Below are positions 38,459 to 49,386 of a stretch of DNA of 64,000 nt, piece after piece. Made by a program: the position numbers and the translations under genes. Numbering within the stretch: the stretch's first letter is position 1; each line of letters begins with the position of its first letter. The DNA comes from Haemophilus haemolyticus. GTDB taxonomy: Bacteria; Pseudomonadota; Gammaproteobacteria; Enterobacterales; Pasteurellaceae. The notes beneath the pieces were generated by a model. It ran no database searches, had not been told where the DNA came from, and saw only the letters and a program-made list of their open reading frames with translations. The stretch lies in assembly GCF_003351405.1 (NCBI RefSeq), contig NZ_CP031240.1, positions 496,001-560,000 of the forward strand. Direction: 5' to 3'.

Positions 38459-38612
38459 TCTTACTCATTTATTGTATGATGATTTTATATTTATAGTTTA
38501 TAACCGCCAATTTCTCTGGTAAATTTCAAACTTTAGAGAATTATCATGTCTAGTGGTCATCTATGAATAAGCTTAAACAATTAAGCCTATACAAATCACT
38601 TCATAAGTCTAT

Positions 38613-39476
<864 letters not shown>

Positions 39477-39594
39477 ATTTAAATAAAAATGGAAATAACT
39501 AAATTTTTTGCATTCTACTATACGAAAAGAATAAATCAACAATAAAATTCTGTGTTAAAATTCTCAAAATTTATTTATAAAAGAGCGGTCAAAA

Positions 39595-40422
39595 ATGGCA
39601 ACCTATTTCGTTGGTGATTTACAAGGCTGTTATGATGAATTACAGCTTTTATTAGAACGTGTGAGCTTCAATCCTACGCAAGATAAACTTTATCTTGTGG
39701 GGGATCTTGTGGCGCGTGGGGATAAATCACTTGAATGCCTTCGTTTCGTAAAATCACTTGGTAATGCAGCACAAACCGTACTAGGTAATCACGATTTACA
39801 TTTAATTGCGACCGCACTGGGTACTAAAAAAGTAAAACCACGTGATCGCGTCGATGCCATTTTTAATGCACCCGATTTTAATGAACTGATTCATTGGTTA
39901 CGCCACCAACCATTACTTGTCCACAGTGAAGAGTTAAACTTCCTGATGGCACACGCAGGTATCTCGCCTGATTGGGATTTGGAAACTGCGAAATCTTGTG
40001 CGGCCGAAGTTGAACAAATTTTGCAACACGGTGATTTTCATTATCTCATTGAAAATATGTATTCTGAACAGCCTGATCGCTGGTCGCCAGATTTACAGGG
40101 CTTAGCGCGTCATCGTTACATTATTAATGCTTTTACTCGAATGCGTTTTTGCTATTTGGATCATCACTTTGATTTTGCCTGTAAATCCCCTTTGAAAGAT
40201 GCGCCAGCGGACCTCACTCCTTGGTTTAATTTGGGTAATCCACTTTATAAACAAATTCCCATTGTCTTTGGACATTGGGCAAGTTTAGTCGATGAGCCAA
40301 CTCCAAAAGGTATTTATGCCTTGGATACAGGATGTGTGTGGAATAATCGGATGACCATGTTGCGTTGGGAAGACAAACAGCTCTTCACACAAAGCGCTGT
40401 CAAAAATTACAGTAATTTTTAA
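39595..40422 (+). CDS. apaH: Diadenosine tetraphosphatase (symmetrical)
   Basis: 275 aa metallophosphatase that hydrolyses Ap4A to two ADP. Phosphatase motifs [10 protein letters not shown] near residue 7, [10 protein letters not shown] near 37 and GNHDLHL near 64 supply the metal ligands. The start follows an uptake-like GAGCGGTC. 9 bp before an HI_0552-family gene, with which it probably forms a unit. Confidence 0.96.
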   Translation: MATYFVGDLQGCYDELQLLLERVSFNPTQDKLYLVGDLVARGDKSLECLRFVKSLGNAAQTVLGNHDLHLIATALGTKKVKPRDRVDAIFNAPDFNELIHWLRHQPLLVHSEELNFLMAHAGISPDWDLETAKSCAAEVEQILQHGDFHYLIENMYSEQPDRWSPDLQGLARHRYIINAFTRMRFCYLDHHFDFACKSPLKDAPADLTPWFNLGNPLYKQIPIVFGHWASLVDEPTPKGIYALDTGCVWNNRMTMLRWEDKQLFTQSAVKNYSNF

Positions 40423-40431
40423 GGAAACACT

Positions 40432-41055
40432 ATGCTCTCGCTTACTGCTGAATCTTGTGAACTGTTCAATATTCCTTTCTATCAATTTGCCCAAATGAAA
40501 AAATTCTGTCCAGAAGATATTCCGGCAATTAAAGCGGATTACAAATTACATTGGGATAATTGGAAAGCGATTATTCAAGAAGTCGCAAAGCAACTTGGCA
40601 CACCTTTTGCGAAACCGCATATTGAAAGTTGGACCAATGGCTGGCAAGTACGGGCGCATTTCTTCGCTTATTTTAAATACGAGTTTAACCAAAATTCTGC
40701 AGCAATCTTTTCTGTGCTATTAAATCGTCGCCGACTAAGAGTGTGTTTAGATTGGCATTGCTATCGTGCGGATCGCTCACAAATTAATGTGCAACAATAT
40801 AATCAGTGGCTTGATCAATTTGATTTCAAACAATTTGCTGATTTTGATATTTGGCGAGAGGGCGAAAGTGAATATGATGATTTTCGCCAAGTAAAACAAA
40901 TGACTAAAAACGATCTTATTTTACGCTCAGAAGAAGATTTTTGGTGCATAGGCAAAAGCATTGAAAAATCAGAGCTCGGTCAAATAAATCCTGTATCTTT
41001 TATTACTCAAACAATTCAAGCATTACAACCAATCTACGAATATTGCCATCAATAA
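40432..41055 (+). CDS. HI_0552-family protein of unknown function
   Basis: 207 aa. I recognise it as the H. influenzae HI_0552 family; no biochemical role is established to my knowledge. No signal peptide or membrane segment is visible. The protein is rich in aromatic and acidic residues (SWTNGWQVRAHFFAYFKYEF, CLDWHCYRADRSQ), and no catalytic motif is obvious. It starts 9 bp after apaH with AAGGA upstream. Confidence 0.8.
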   Translation: MLSLTAESCELFNIPFYQFAQMKKFCPEDIPAIKADYKLHWDNWKAIIQEVAKQLGTPFAKPHIESWTNGWQVRAHFFAYFKYEFNQNSAAIFSVLLNRRRLRVCLDWHCYRADRSQINVQQYNQWLDQFDFKQFADFDIWREGESEYDDFRQVKQMTKNDLILRSEEDFWCIGKSIEKSELGQINPVSFITQTIQALQPIYEYCHQ

Positions 41056-41157
41056 AAGTGCGGTTATTTTCATGAAAGTTTTTCGCCCTGTTTAGTTGTT
41101 ATGTTATCATTACATTAATTTAACATTTTTAACAATTTAAACTTTTAGGAGAGCTTT

Positions 41158-42492
41158 ATGAAAAACGTCGTGATCGTTGGCGGTGGCGCCGGCGGCATAG
41201 AGTTAGCGACATTTTTAGGCGACAAATTAGGTCGTAAAAAACAGGCTAAAGTGACGCTTGTGGATCGCAATGCGACCCACTTGTGGAAACCCTTATTGCA
41301 TGAAATTGCCACAGGTGTGATGGATGATGGCACGGATTCTCTTAGCTATCGTGCACACGGGAAAAACCACCATTTTAGCTTTGAACAAGGTTCAATCACA
41401 CGTATTAATCGTGAGCAAAAATATGTTGAACTTGCCCCCGTTTATGGGCAAGAAGGCGATATGCTCGTGGTTGCACGTCGTATTCCTTATGATTATTTAG
41501 TGATTGCAATTGGCAGTAAATCGAATGATTTCAATACAAAAGGCGTGGCTGATAACTGTATTTTCTTAGACAGCTCTGATCAAGCACTTCGCTTCCAACA
41601 AAGAATGTTGGAATTATTCCTTAAATTTTCAGAAAACCGTGCATTAGACGATATTGGTGAAGAAGAATTTAAACAGAAATTAGTCGATGAGAGCAAAGTC
41701 AATATTGCGATTGTTGGCGGTGGTGCTACTGGTGTGGAATTAACTGCTGAGCTTTATCATGCGACTGAAGACTTATCTTCTTACGGTTACGGTAAAATTG
41801 ATAATTCTTGCTTGCAAGTCACCTTAGTTGAAGCGGGGCCTCGATTATTGCCTGCTCTACCTGAAAATTTATCTGCTGCGGTATTAGATGAATTACAAGA
41901 AATGGGTGCAAATGTGAAATTAAATACGATGATCACAGAAGCTCAACCAAATACACTTATCACCAAAGATGGCGAAGAAATCAAAGCTGATCTGATTGTG
42001 TGGGCTGCGGGTGTTCGTACCTCAACCGTAACACAGCAATTCGATGGATTAGAGCTTAACCGCATCAATCAATTAGTGGTAAAAGATACCCTTCAAACTA
42101 CGGTAGATGACAGTATTTTTGCCATTGGTGACTGTGCGGCATTAATGCAACCAAACGGTAAATTAGTCCCGCCAAGAGCGCAAGCAGCACATCAAATGGC
42201 AAAAGCTTGTGCGAAAAATATCTTTGCACTTTTTGAGCAAAAACCATTAAAAGCATTCAAATACAACGATAAAGGAACCTTGGTTTCTCTTTCAAGCTTT
42301 ACCGCATTGGGGAGCATTTCAAATAAATTTGGGAAAAACCCACTGACTGTTCAAGGTAAATTTGCACAATTTGCCTATGTATCCTTATATAGAATGCATC
42401 AACATGCTTTACATGGTTGCATTAAAATTGGATTGATTATTCTGGTTGATAAACTTAATCGTTATTTAAAACCAAGATTAAAATTACACTAG
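41158..42492 (+). CDS. ndh: Type II NADH dehydrogenase (NDH-2)
   Basis: 444 aa. Non-proton-pumping NADH:quinone oxidoreductase. Two dinucleotide-binding motifs are visible, for FAD (VIVGGGAGGIELATFLG, residues 4-20) and for NADH (IVGGGATGVELTAEL near 184-198), plus the FAD-binding AIGDCA and the C-terminal region that anchors to the membrane. GGAGAG precedes the ATG. Haemophilus also has the Na+-NQR enzyme; the uncoupled enzyme gives flexible NADH turnover feeding the quinone pool (compare menA). Confidence 0.96.
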   Translation: MKNVVIVGGGAGGIELATFLGDKLGRKKQAKVTLVDRNATHLWKPLLHEIATGVMDDGTDSLSYRAHGKNHHFSFEQGSITRINREQKYVELAPVYGQEGDMLVVARRIPYDYLVIAIGSKSNDFNTKGVADNCIFLDSSDQALRFQQRMLELFLKFSENRALDDIGEEEFKQKLVDESKVNIAIVGGGATGVELTAELYHATEDLSSYGYGKIDNSCLQVTLVEAGPRLLPALPENLSAAVLDELQEMGANVKLNTMITEAQPNTLITKDGEEIKADLIVWAAGVRTSTVTQQFDGLELNRINQLVVKDTLQTTVDDSIFAIGDCAALMQPNGKLVPPRAQAAHQMAKACAKNIFALFEQKPLKAFKYNDKGTLVSLSSFTALGSISNKFGKNPLTVQGKFAQFAYVSLYRMHQHALHGCIKIGLIILVDKLNRYLKPRLKLH

Positions 42493-42505
42493 TCGTAAAA
42501 GACAA

Positions 42506-42531
42506 AAGTGCGGTGAAAAATCACCGCACTT
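42506..42531. terminator. Bidirectional terminator between ndh and rseB (uptake pair)
   Basis: AAGTGCGGTGA (42506-42516) and TCACCGCACTT (42521-42531) form a perfect 11-bp stem with an AAAA loop in the 40-bp gap between convergent genes, with T/A runs on both sides. Confidence 0.8.
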
Positions 42532-42532
42532 C

Positions 42533-43480
42533 TTATCGAAATTTAACTTCTTGTACAATTCGCTTAGCTGCAGCTATGGGCAATTGCCCGATAAAAGTAA
42601 TTTCTTTTCCGCCATTCACTTCACTATAAATCGTATATGCCCCTTGTTTCCAACTATTTTCTGGCAAAACATTAGAGCCTGCATTAGAAACAAATAGTGT
42701 AAAAGTAAATAAACCATCGCTATATAGCGCACTATCTACAACTTCATTTTCTAATGTTTCTTGAGTATATCGAATTAAAGAAAAACCTTGTGGCAACCAA
42801 CCTGCAGACCAAGTTATATCTGAACTTTGTTCATTTTTACTTTCTTTCAACAAAGGGGGCATTGAGACTTTGTTAATATACTCCGTCAACCCTCTTAGTC
42901 TATCGTCGATATAAAGCGTTACAACTCTAAACTGATCAAGTAATTTACCTTCACTATCAAGCATATCGCCGCGTAACAATAAACCATTTTCTTCGTCTAC
43001 AAACACTAAATACTGATATCGGAAATCATCTTTAGGGACAATACGAATCATATCAGCAAAACGCCCAGCCACTCGATCTTTACCTATTTTTATAAAATCA
43101 TAAACTGAAGAAAGTTTATCAAAATCAGCGTGAACAACAGCTGGCATTGCATCGACTATGTTGCCACTATTAAGCGTAAATGCTTGAGTATTTGGCTGAA
43201 AATAACTGACTAAATTATCACGTTGAATAATTTCTTGTTGACGACCATCAAGCGTCACTAATTGCGCATAAGTTTTATTATCTTTCTTAATATGACGATA
43301 GCGAAAGGAATCCATATTTGATGGCGTTGTTTGAACAAAGGCAATTTCATAATTGAGATTATCCAATGCTTGTGTCATTTTATCTAAAGACTGCTTCGCA
43401 GAAAGCTCTTCAGCAGAAGCAATGCTACTTAATAGTAAAGAAAGAGAAAGTGCGGTAAATTTTAACGCGATTTTTTTCAT
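42533..43480 (-). CDS. rseB: Sigma-E regulatory protein RseB
   Basis: 315 aa periplasmic protein with a signal peptide (MKKIALKFTALSLSLLLSSIASA, cleaved after ASA). It has the MucB/RseB layout: an N-terminal LolA-like domain then a smaller C-terminal domain. It binds RseA and protects it from DegS. Last gene of rpoE-rseA-rseB; E. coli rseC is missing here, as the next gene is convergent ndh. Confidence 0.93.
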   Translation of the reverse strand: MKKIALKFTALSLSLLLSSIASAEELSAKQSLDKMTQALDNLNYEIAFVQTTPSNMDSFRYRHIKKDNKTYAQLVTLDGRQQEIIQRDNLVSYFQPNTQAFTLNSGNIVDAMPAVVHADFDKLSSVYDFIKIGKDRVAGRFADMIRIVPKDDFRYQYLVFVDEENGLLLRGDMLDSEGKLLDQFRVVTLYIDDRLRGLTEYINKVSMPPLLKESKNEQSSDITWSAGWLPQGFSLIRYTQETLENEVVDSALYSDGLFTFTLFVSNAGSNVLPENSWKQGAYTIYSEVNGGKEITFIGQLPIAAAKRIVQEVKFR

Positions 43481-43565
43481 AAAAATAAATTTAAAGGATA
43501 AAAATTCACCACGCTAAATAATATATTAGGTGGTGAATTAACATAAACTAACTGAACTAATCGTA

Positions 43566-44153
43566 TTATTTCTGACTATTACTACTTACATTTAATGCAT
43601 CGGCATGCATACGACGTTGTAATTCATAGTTCTGTAACATCGCACCAATACGGCGACTTTTTTGTTCAAGCTGATCTGATGTCAATGTATCTTTACTCGG
43701 CGCATTATAGCTAACCTCTTGAACCGCATTATTAAATGGCAAGGTTTGCAATACTGGAGTCTCAGGTAAATTAGACGCATCGTTTTTATTATTGAAAGAT
43801 TGAACACCAAGTACCGCCACCAAACATACACCAGCAGCAACAGCAACTTGCGTCATTGGCGCAAAGAACGCTTTTAGTTTTTGCATAAATACAGAATTAT
43901 GTGTATCTTTTGGTTCAGGTTGAGACACCGCAATGACATCGACTTTCTTCACTTCTTCAGATTCAATTAAAGCTGCCATTTTAGCGGTAAAATCAGCCCC
44001 TAGAAACAAGTAGCTTTCTTTACGCATCACTGCTCGTACAGCATGGAATGCCTGCCAAGATTCTTGTAATTCTTCGTCTTTCAATAAAGCATCTGTCAAG
44101 CCAGCCTCGACTTGTTCGCCATCCATATAGGCTGAAAGTTGCTCTTTTTGCAT
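43566..44153 (-). CDS. rseA: Anti-sigma-E factor RseA
   Basis: 195 aa. The cytoplasmic N-terminal domain (MQKEQLSAYMDGEQVEAG... and DEELQESWQAFHAVRAVMR) binds and sequesters sigmaE; one membrane helix (about VAVAAGVCLVAVLGV, residue 97 on) leads to a periplasmic tail that binds RseB and is cut by DegS. The start at 44153 has CGGAG upstream and lies 16 bp after rpoE; an in-frame ATG at 44177 overlaps rpoE and is less likely. Confidence 0.93.
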   Translation of the reverse strand: MQKEQLSAYMDGEQVEAGLTDALLKDEELQESWQAFHAVRAVMRKESYLFLGADFTAKMAALIESEEVKKVDVIAVSQPEPKDTHNSVFMQKLKAFFAPMTQVAVAAGVCLVAVLGVQSFNNKNDASNLPETPVLQTLPFNNAVQEVSYNAPSKDTLTSDQLEQKSRRIGAMLQNYELQRRMHADALNVSSNSQK

Positions 44154-44169
44154 AGTAAACTCCGACTTT

Positions 44170-44748
44170 TTATTCACGTTGCATCAGTGGTTGAATTTTA
44201 TTCTCAATAATTTCCCTTGCTCGGAAAATACGAGAACGAACAGTACCAACAGGGCAATCCATAATTTCTGCAATCTCTTCATAGCTTAAACCTTCTAGCT
44301 CTCGCAAGGTGATTGCTGTTTTTAAATCTTCTGGCAAACTGTGAATCGTACTAAACACAATTCGTTCAAGTTCACTAGATAACATTTCATTTTCGGGTGT
44401 ATCTACATCCCGCAAGTGCGTACCCACATCATAATTTTCAGCATCCTCAGCTAAAATATCTTCATTAGGTGGACGACGTCCTTGAGCCGTTAAATAATTT
44501 TTTGCCGTATTGACGGCAATTCGATAAAGCCATGTATAGAAAGCACTTTCGCCACGAAAAGATTCAATTGAGCGATAAGCCTTTATAAAGGATTCTTGCA
44601 CCACATCAGGAATATCGTTACGTGATACATAGCGAGTCAAAAGCCCCGCCACTTTATTCTGATAACGAGAAACCAACAAATTGAAGGCTTTCTTATCCCC
44701 TTGCTGCACTCTTTCTACCAAAGCCTGATCTGTTAGCTGTTCAGCCAT
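44170..44748 (-). CDS. rpoE: RNA polymerase sigma factor RpoE (sigma-E, ECF)
   Basis: 192 aa ECF sigma factor for envelope stress. Region 2 (FNLLVSRYQNKVAGLL, IPDVVQESFIKAYRS, FYTWLYRIAVNTAKNYL) and region 4 (SLPEDLKTAITLRELEGLSY, EEIAEIMDCPVGTVRSRIFRAR) are complete. First gene of rpoE-rseA-rseB, with a consensus sigmaE promoter of its own 64 bp upstream, so active sigmaE boosts its own operon. Confidence 0.97.
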   Translation of the reverse strand: MAEQLTDQALVERVQQGDKKAFNLLVSRYQNKVAGLLTRYVSRNDIPDVVQESFIKAYRSIESFRGESAFYTWLYRIAVNTAKNYLTAQGRRPPNEDILAEDAENYDVGTHLRDVDTPENEMLSSELERIVFSTIHSLPEDLKTAITLRELEGLSYEEIAEIMDCPVGTVRSRIFRAREIIENKIQPLMQRE

Positions 44749-44811
44749 ATTTCTCCTATGCCAATATCTAACACGCCTTAATATTCAAGACAGCAAGCTC
44801 TTGTTGCAATC

Positions 44812-44838
44812 TCAGACACAAGTGTGTGAAAAAAGTTC
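44812..44838 (-). promoter_or_regulatory. sigmaE-dependent promoter of rpoE
   Basis: GAACTT (-35, 44833-44838), 16-bp spacer, TCTGA (-10, 44812-44816) on the minus strand, a full match to the E. coli sigmaE consensus core. Confidence 0.85.
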
Positions 44839-44856
44839 ATACATATCTTAATAATT

Positions 44857-45114
44857 TTAATTAGTTGTGATTTTTTGTACGTTTTGGATATATTCCACCA
44901 TAGATTGAATTTCTGAATCTGATGATTGACCACGATTAAAAAACCAAGAAAATAGCTGCAGATCTGTACTTGCTAATAAACGAATAAATATATCTTTTTT
45001 GTCATCTGTTAATTCATCAAAATGCTTCAAATAAAAAGGCATAATGATTTTATCCAACTCCAACATTCCTCGGCGGCAATCCCATTCAATACGGAGTTTA
45101 TTATATTTTTCCAT
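44857..45114 (-). CDS. sdhE: SdhE-family FAD assembly factor (YgfY)
   Basis: 85 aa. Small cytosolic protein that promotes FAD attachment to succinate dehydrogenase/fumarate reductase subunits. The conserved WDCRRGMLELDKIIMPF (RGMxELD) near residues 10-26 and the IFIRLLASTDLQLFSWF stretch are diagnostic. The start at 45114 has AAGGA upstream; a longer frame from 45189 would add a hydrophobic 25-residue stretch absent in the family. Confidence 0.93.
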   Translation of the reverse strand: MEKYNKLRIEWDCRRGMLELDKIIMPFYLKHFDELTDDKKDIFIRLLASTDLQLFSWFFNRGQSSDSEIQSMVEYIQNVQKITTN

Positions 45115-45168
45115 TTTTAATTCCTTAAATTTTAGGGGGCGATTATAGCCTAAAAAATAACAATAAAA

Positions 45169-45194
45169 AAAGGTTGGCATATTTACCAACCTTT
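45169..45194 (-). terminator. mscL terminator
   Basis: AAAGGTTGG (45169-45177) and CCAACCTTT (45186-45194) form a 9-bp stem 15 nt past the mscL stop with a long U tract on the minus strand. Confidence 0.88.
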
Positions 45195-45208
45195 ATTTTT
45201 CAATTTCA

Positions 45209-45595
45209 TTATTTATTCTTTAATAAGTCACGAATTTCTGTGAGCAAATCTTCCGATGTAGGACCTGCTTTTTTCTCTTCTGGTTTTCTCACTTTATTAA
45301 GTGCCTTAATCATCATAAAGATTGCAAAAGCAATAATAATGAAATCAATCACATTCTGAATAAACACACCGTAGTTTAAAGTAACAGCTGGAACATCGCC
45401 TTGTGGTTGAGCCAATACAAATTTCATATCTTTGAAATCAATGCCACCCGTTAAAATACCAAGCACAGGCATAAAAATATCACTAACAAGTGAACTTACG
45501 ATCTTACCAAACGCACCACCGATAATCACACCGACAGCCATATCTACAACATTACCGCGCATTGCAAATTCGCGAAATTCTTTAATAAAACTCAT
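45209..45595 (-). CDS. mscL: Large-conductance mechanosensitive channel MscL
   Basis: 128 aa. [35 protein letters not shown] is the pore helix TM1 with its N-terminal amphipathic helix; TM2 is near residues 70-95; the charged C-terminal bundle ends [12 protein letters not shown]. An inner-membrane emergency valve for osmotic downshock. Followed by its own terminator. Confidence 0.96.
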   Translation of the reverse strand: MSFIKEFREFAMRGNVVDMAVGVIIGGAFGKIVSSLVSDIFMPVLGILTGGIDFKDMKFVLAQPQGDVPAVTLNYGVFIQNVIDFIIIAFAIFMMIKALNKVRKPEEKKAGPTSEDLLTEIRDLLKNK

Positions 45596-45687
45596 AATAA
45601 TTTTTCCTTTAGAGATTGAATAACAATCCGCACGTAAAACATGCGGTTTTTAGGCTACCCTATCAGGGCCTATACTTCACAAACCCC

Positions 45688-46200
45688 TCAAGGGGCTTGT
45701 GAGAACTGACAACCGCGTCTAATTATTTCCTTAATTACCCCCTTAAAGGGGTCAACATGTTCTTTCGTTGATAAATTATCTTGAACCATATCTTCTTTTT
45801 CTTGGTTTCTTATATAATCCTCTACCACTTTTGTATTTAACCCTACTGTGCTGACAAAAAATCCTTTCGCCCAGAAATGCCTATTTCCATATCTATATTT
45901 TAAGTTCGCGTGTCTTTCAAAAATCATCAGCGCTGACTTCCCCTTCAGATAGTCCATAAAACCTAATACTGATATTTTAGGTGGGATTTTTAAGAGCATA
46001 TGGATATGGTCTGGCATTGCATGCGCTTCTATTATCTCCACATTTTTATAGTCACATAACTGCCTCAATATTTGACCTATATCTGCTCTTAACTTTCCAT
46101 AAATTGCTTTTCTTCTGTACTTCGGGATAAATACAATGTGATACTTACCGTTCTATTTTGTGTGTGATAGAGTTGAATCGTCACTGGTTTTACTTACCAT
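45688..46200 (-). pseudogene. tnpA: IS200-type transposase (HUH, TnpA) with internal stop
   Basis: Translated from the ATG at 46200, the frame reads MVSKTSDDSTLSHTK then TAG (46153-46155), where the family has a Trp codon TGG; after the stop the family sequence continues in the same frame (KYHIVFIPKYRR...), so one G-to-A change broke it. The rest is intact: the HUH motif in AMPDHIHMLLKIPP, YLKGKSALMIFE, and the catalytic tyrosine region (VEDYIRNQEKE). The first ATG after the stop (46068) lacks the N-terminal part of the fold. Full length would be 170 aa. Confidence 0.88.
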
Positions 46201-46309
46201 GATAATCCCCCTATATGTTGAATTTGGGTTGTCAGCCTTGTTCATTATATAGCGAGGATTTTTTCTATTCATAGCTTAAGCTATTTGGCTCCATACGCAT
46301 AGCGTATGG

Positions 46310-46343
46310 TTATTATAGCCAGACTTTCGTCTGGCTATAATAA
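46310..46343. repeat. Perfect 15-bp inverted repeat at the IS left end
   Basis: A 15-bp arm (46310-46324, ending AGCCAGAC) is exactly complementary to 46329-46343 around a TTTC tetraloop. IS200-type left ends carry such hairpins, recognised by TnpA or acting to block read-through into tnpA. Confidence 0.75.
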
Positions 46344-46369
46344 AAAAGCTCACTTTATAGTGAGCTTTT
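46344..46369 (-). terminator. Terminator of the alpha operon (after rplQ)
   Basis: AAAAGCTCACT (46344-46354) and AGTGAGCTTTT (46359-46369) form a perfect 11-bp stem with a 4-nt loop, 15 nt past the rplQ stop, with a U-rich minus-strand tail. Confidence 0.92.
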
Positions 46370-46384
46370 CCTTTGAATTGATTT

Positions 46385-46795
<411 letters not shown>

Positions 46796-46811
46796 TTAAC
46801 CTATGACCAAA

Positions 46812-47801
46812 CTAGTCTTCAGCAATACTTGCTGGTGGCCAATTTTCAAGGCGCATACCAAGTGACAAGCCACGTGAAGCGAGCACATCCTTAATTTCAG
46901 TAAGAGATTTCTTACCAAGATTAGGTGTTTTTAATAATTCAACTTCTGTACGTTGTACTAAATCACCGATATAATGAATTGTTTCTGCTTTCAAACAGTT
47001 AGCAGAACGAACTGTCAACTCTAAATCATCTACAGGACGTAATAAAATCGGATCAAATTCCGGTTTTTCTTCCTTAATCTCAGGTTGACGAACATCACGC
47101 AAATCAACGAATGCATCGAGTTGCTCTGCTAAGATTGTTGCAGCACGACGAATTGCTTCTTCAGGCTCAAGCGTACCATTAGTTTCTAACTCGATAACAA
47201 GTTTATCTAGGTCAGTACGTTGCTCAACACGAGCTGCCTCAACATTATATGCAATGCGATCAACTGGGCTGTAACAAGCATCAACAAGTAAGCGACCAAT
47301 TGGACGCTCTTCCGCTTGACTATGAGTGCGAGCTGAAGCTGGAACATATCCTCTACCACGCTGAACTCGAATACGCATACTGATTGATGCATTTTCGTCA
47401 GTTAAGTGACAGATTACATGATTCGGATTCACAATTTCAACATCACCATCATGGGTGATATCCGCTGCAACAACAGGGCCAATTCCAGATTTATTTAGTG
47501 TCAGAATAACATCATCTTTATTCTGTACTTTAACCGCTAGACCTTTAAGGTTTAAAAGAACTTCAAGAATATCTTCTTGAACACCTTCCTTACTACTATA
47601 TTCGTGCAATACGCCATCAATTTCCACTTCAGTTACAGCACAACCTGGCATTGAAGACAGAAGGATACGACGTAATGCATTACCTAGAGTATGGCCAAAA
47701 CCACGCTCTAACGGCTCTAAGATCACTTTAGCATGAGTTGAACTAATTTGTTCAATATCTACTAAACGTGGTTTTAAAAATTCTGTAACAGAACCCTGCA
47801 T
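46812..47801 (-). CDS. rpoA: DNA-directed RNA polymerase subunit alpha
   Basis: 329 aa, the E. coli length. The N-terminal domain ([21 protein letters not shown] dimer motif) nucleates core assembly; after a linker the C-terminal domain ([20 protein letters not shown], then [14 protein letters not shown]) binds UP elements and activators such as CRP. Embedded in the ribosomal alpha operon between rpsD and rplQ. Confidence 0.98.
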   Translation of the reverse strand: MQGSVTEFLKPRLVDIEQISSTHAKVILEPLERGFGHTLGNALRRILLSSMPGCAVTEVEIDGVLHEYSSKEGVQEDILEVLLNLKGLAVKVQNKDDVILTLNKSGIGPVVAADITHDGDVEIVNPNHVICHLTDENASISMRIRVQRGRGYVPASARTHSQAEERPIGRLLVDACYSPVDRIAYNVEAARVEQRTDLDKLVIELETNGTLEPEEAIRRAATILAEQLDAFVDLRDVRQPEIKEEKPEFDPILLRPVDDLELTVRSANCLKAETIHYIGDLVQRTEVELLKTPNLGKKSLTEIKDVLASRGLSLGMRLENWPPASIAED

Positions 47802-47832
47802 TTTATCCTCTCTTTGCTTTTAAGCTTAACTA

Positions 47833-48453
47833 TTATTTAGAGTAAAGCTCAACGATCAGATGTTCGTTAATATCTGCTGATAAATCAGAACGTTCAGGAA
47901 CACGTTTGAACACACCTTCCATTTTTGCAGAATCAACTTCTAACCATGTTGGTTTTTCTCTTTGTTCTGCTAATTCTAATGATGCTTTAATACGTGCTTG
48001 TTTTTTAGATTTCTCACGAACAGCAACAACATCATTTACAGAAACTTGGAAAGATGGAATGTTAACAACACGACCATTTACAACAATCGCTTTATGGCTC
48101 ACTAATTGGCGAGCTTCTGCACGAGTTGCAGCAAATCCCATGCGATAAACAACGTTATCCAATCTACCTTCTAATAACACTAATAAATTTTCACCAGTGT
48201 TACCTTTTAAACGGTTTGCTTCTTTATAGTAGTTACGGAATTGACGTTCTAAAATACCATAGATACGACGAACTTTTTGTTTTTCACGTAATTGACTACC
48301 ATAGTCAGACAAACGCGGTTTACGAGCACCATGTTGACCAGGTGCTGTATCAATTTTACATTTTGAATCAATCGCACGCACGCCTGATTTAAGAAATAAA
48401 TCAGTACCTTCACGACGGCTGAGCTTGAGTTTTGGACCCAAATATCTTGCCAT
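47833..48453 (-). CDS. rpsD: 30S ribosomal protein S4
   Basis: 206 aa. [21 protein letters not shown] and the S4 RNA-binding domain ([31 protein letters not shown], about 94-125) are diagnostic. S4 starts 16S rRNA folding and represses the alpha operon by binding the rpsM leader. The zinc cysteines of some S4 forms are absent, as in E. coli. Confidence 0.98.
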   Translation of the reverse strand: MARYLGPKLKLSRREGTDLFLKSGVRAIDSKCKIDTAPGQHGARKPRLSDYGSQLREKQKVRRIYGILERQFRNYYKEANRLKGNTGENLLVLLEGRLDNVVYRMGFAATRAEARQLVSHKAIVVNGRVVNIPSFQVSVNDVVAVREKSKKQARIKASLELAEQREKPTWLEVDSAKMEGVFKRVPERSDLSADINEHLIVELYSK

Positions 48454-48482
48454 TTTCTTTCTCCAACTATCCTATATACGTC

Positions 48483-48875
<393 letters not shown>

Positions 48876-48888
48876 TTATTTACCCCGA

Positions 48889-49245
48889 CTATTTTTTGAT
48901 CGGCTTACGTGGACCCTTACGGGTACGCGCATTAGTTTTAGTACGTTGACCACGTACCGGTAAACTACGACGGTGACGTAAACCACGATAACAACCTAAG
49001 TCTAAAAGACGTTTGATGTTTAGTGTTACTTCACGACGTAAATCACCTTCAACGGTAAATTTACCAACTTCGTCACGCAGTTTGTCAATCTGCTCTTCAG
49101 ACAATTCTCTGATCTTAACATCCTCAGCAATACCCGCTGCAGCACAAATAGCTTTAGAGCGAGTCTTACCAATACCGTAAATTGCAGTTAAAGCGATTAC
49201 AGCGTGTTTGTGATCAGGAATGTTAATGCCTGCAATACGGGCCAC
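48889..49245 (-). CDS. rpsM: 30S ribosomal protein S13
   Basis: 118 aa. [37 protein letters not shown] and the basic C-terminal tail [20 protein letters not shown] ([17 protein letters not shown]) contact the P-site tRNA. First gene of the alpha operon after rpmJ; the 141-bp gap upstream is highly structured. Confidence 0.98.
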   Translation of the reverse strand: MARIAGINIPDHKHAVIALTAIYGIGKTRSKAICAAAGIAEDVKIRELSEEQIDKLRDEVGKFTVEGDLRREVTLNIKRLLDLGCYRGLRHRRSLPVRGQRTKTNARTRKGPRKPIKK

Positions 49246-49386
49246 TATGCACTCCTATTATTTTAACTAATTTGGTATTCTGATCTTGAAAAGCCCGTTT
49301 TCAGGATACTCAAACAGAATACCAAGGACATAAATGAGTTGAGCAGTATAACTGCTCAACTGGTTCTTTGCAAGAAAAAATATGAA
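49246..49386 (-). promoter_or_regulatory. alpha-operon leader, candidate S4-binding structure
   Basis: Two perfect 11-bp stems lie in this gap: TTGGTATTCTG/CAGAATACCAA (49272-49282 with 49315-49325), enclosing an inner CTTGAAAA/TTTTCAGG stem, and AGTTGAGCAGT/ACTGCTCAACT (49337-49347 with 49351-49361, 3-nt loop). In E. coli S4 represses rpsM from a nested pseudoknot in this same leader. The position and nested stems fit; I have not shown the pseudoknot pairs. Confidence 0.65.

Larger units (their letters stand above)
45660..46343 (-). mobile_element. Degenerate IS200/IS605-type element (limits approximate)
   Basis: The element holds one decayed transposase frame (45688-46200). Its right end is marked by a hairpin at 45678-45701 that overlaps the transposase stop. 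The left end holds two strong hairpins: CCATACGC/GCGTATGG (46291-46309) and a perfect 15-bp stem at 46310-46343. No terminal inverted repeats or target duplication are expected in this family. It sits in the gap between mscL and the rplQ terminator. The exact ends cannot be set without an intact copy. Confidence 0.7.

Noticed and set aside
45630-45655. CCGCAcgt/acaTGCGG hairpin upstream of mscL considered as a terminator
   Set aside because: The T tail is on the plus strand, where no gene ends, and the stem has a mismatch; it may belong to the IS end instead.
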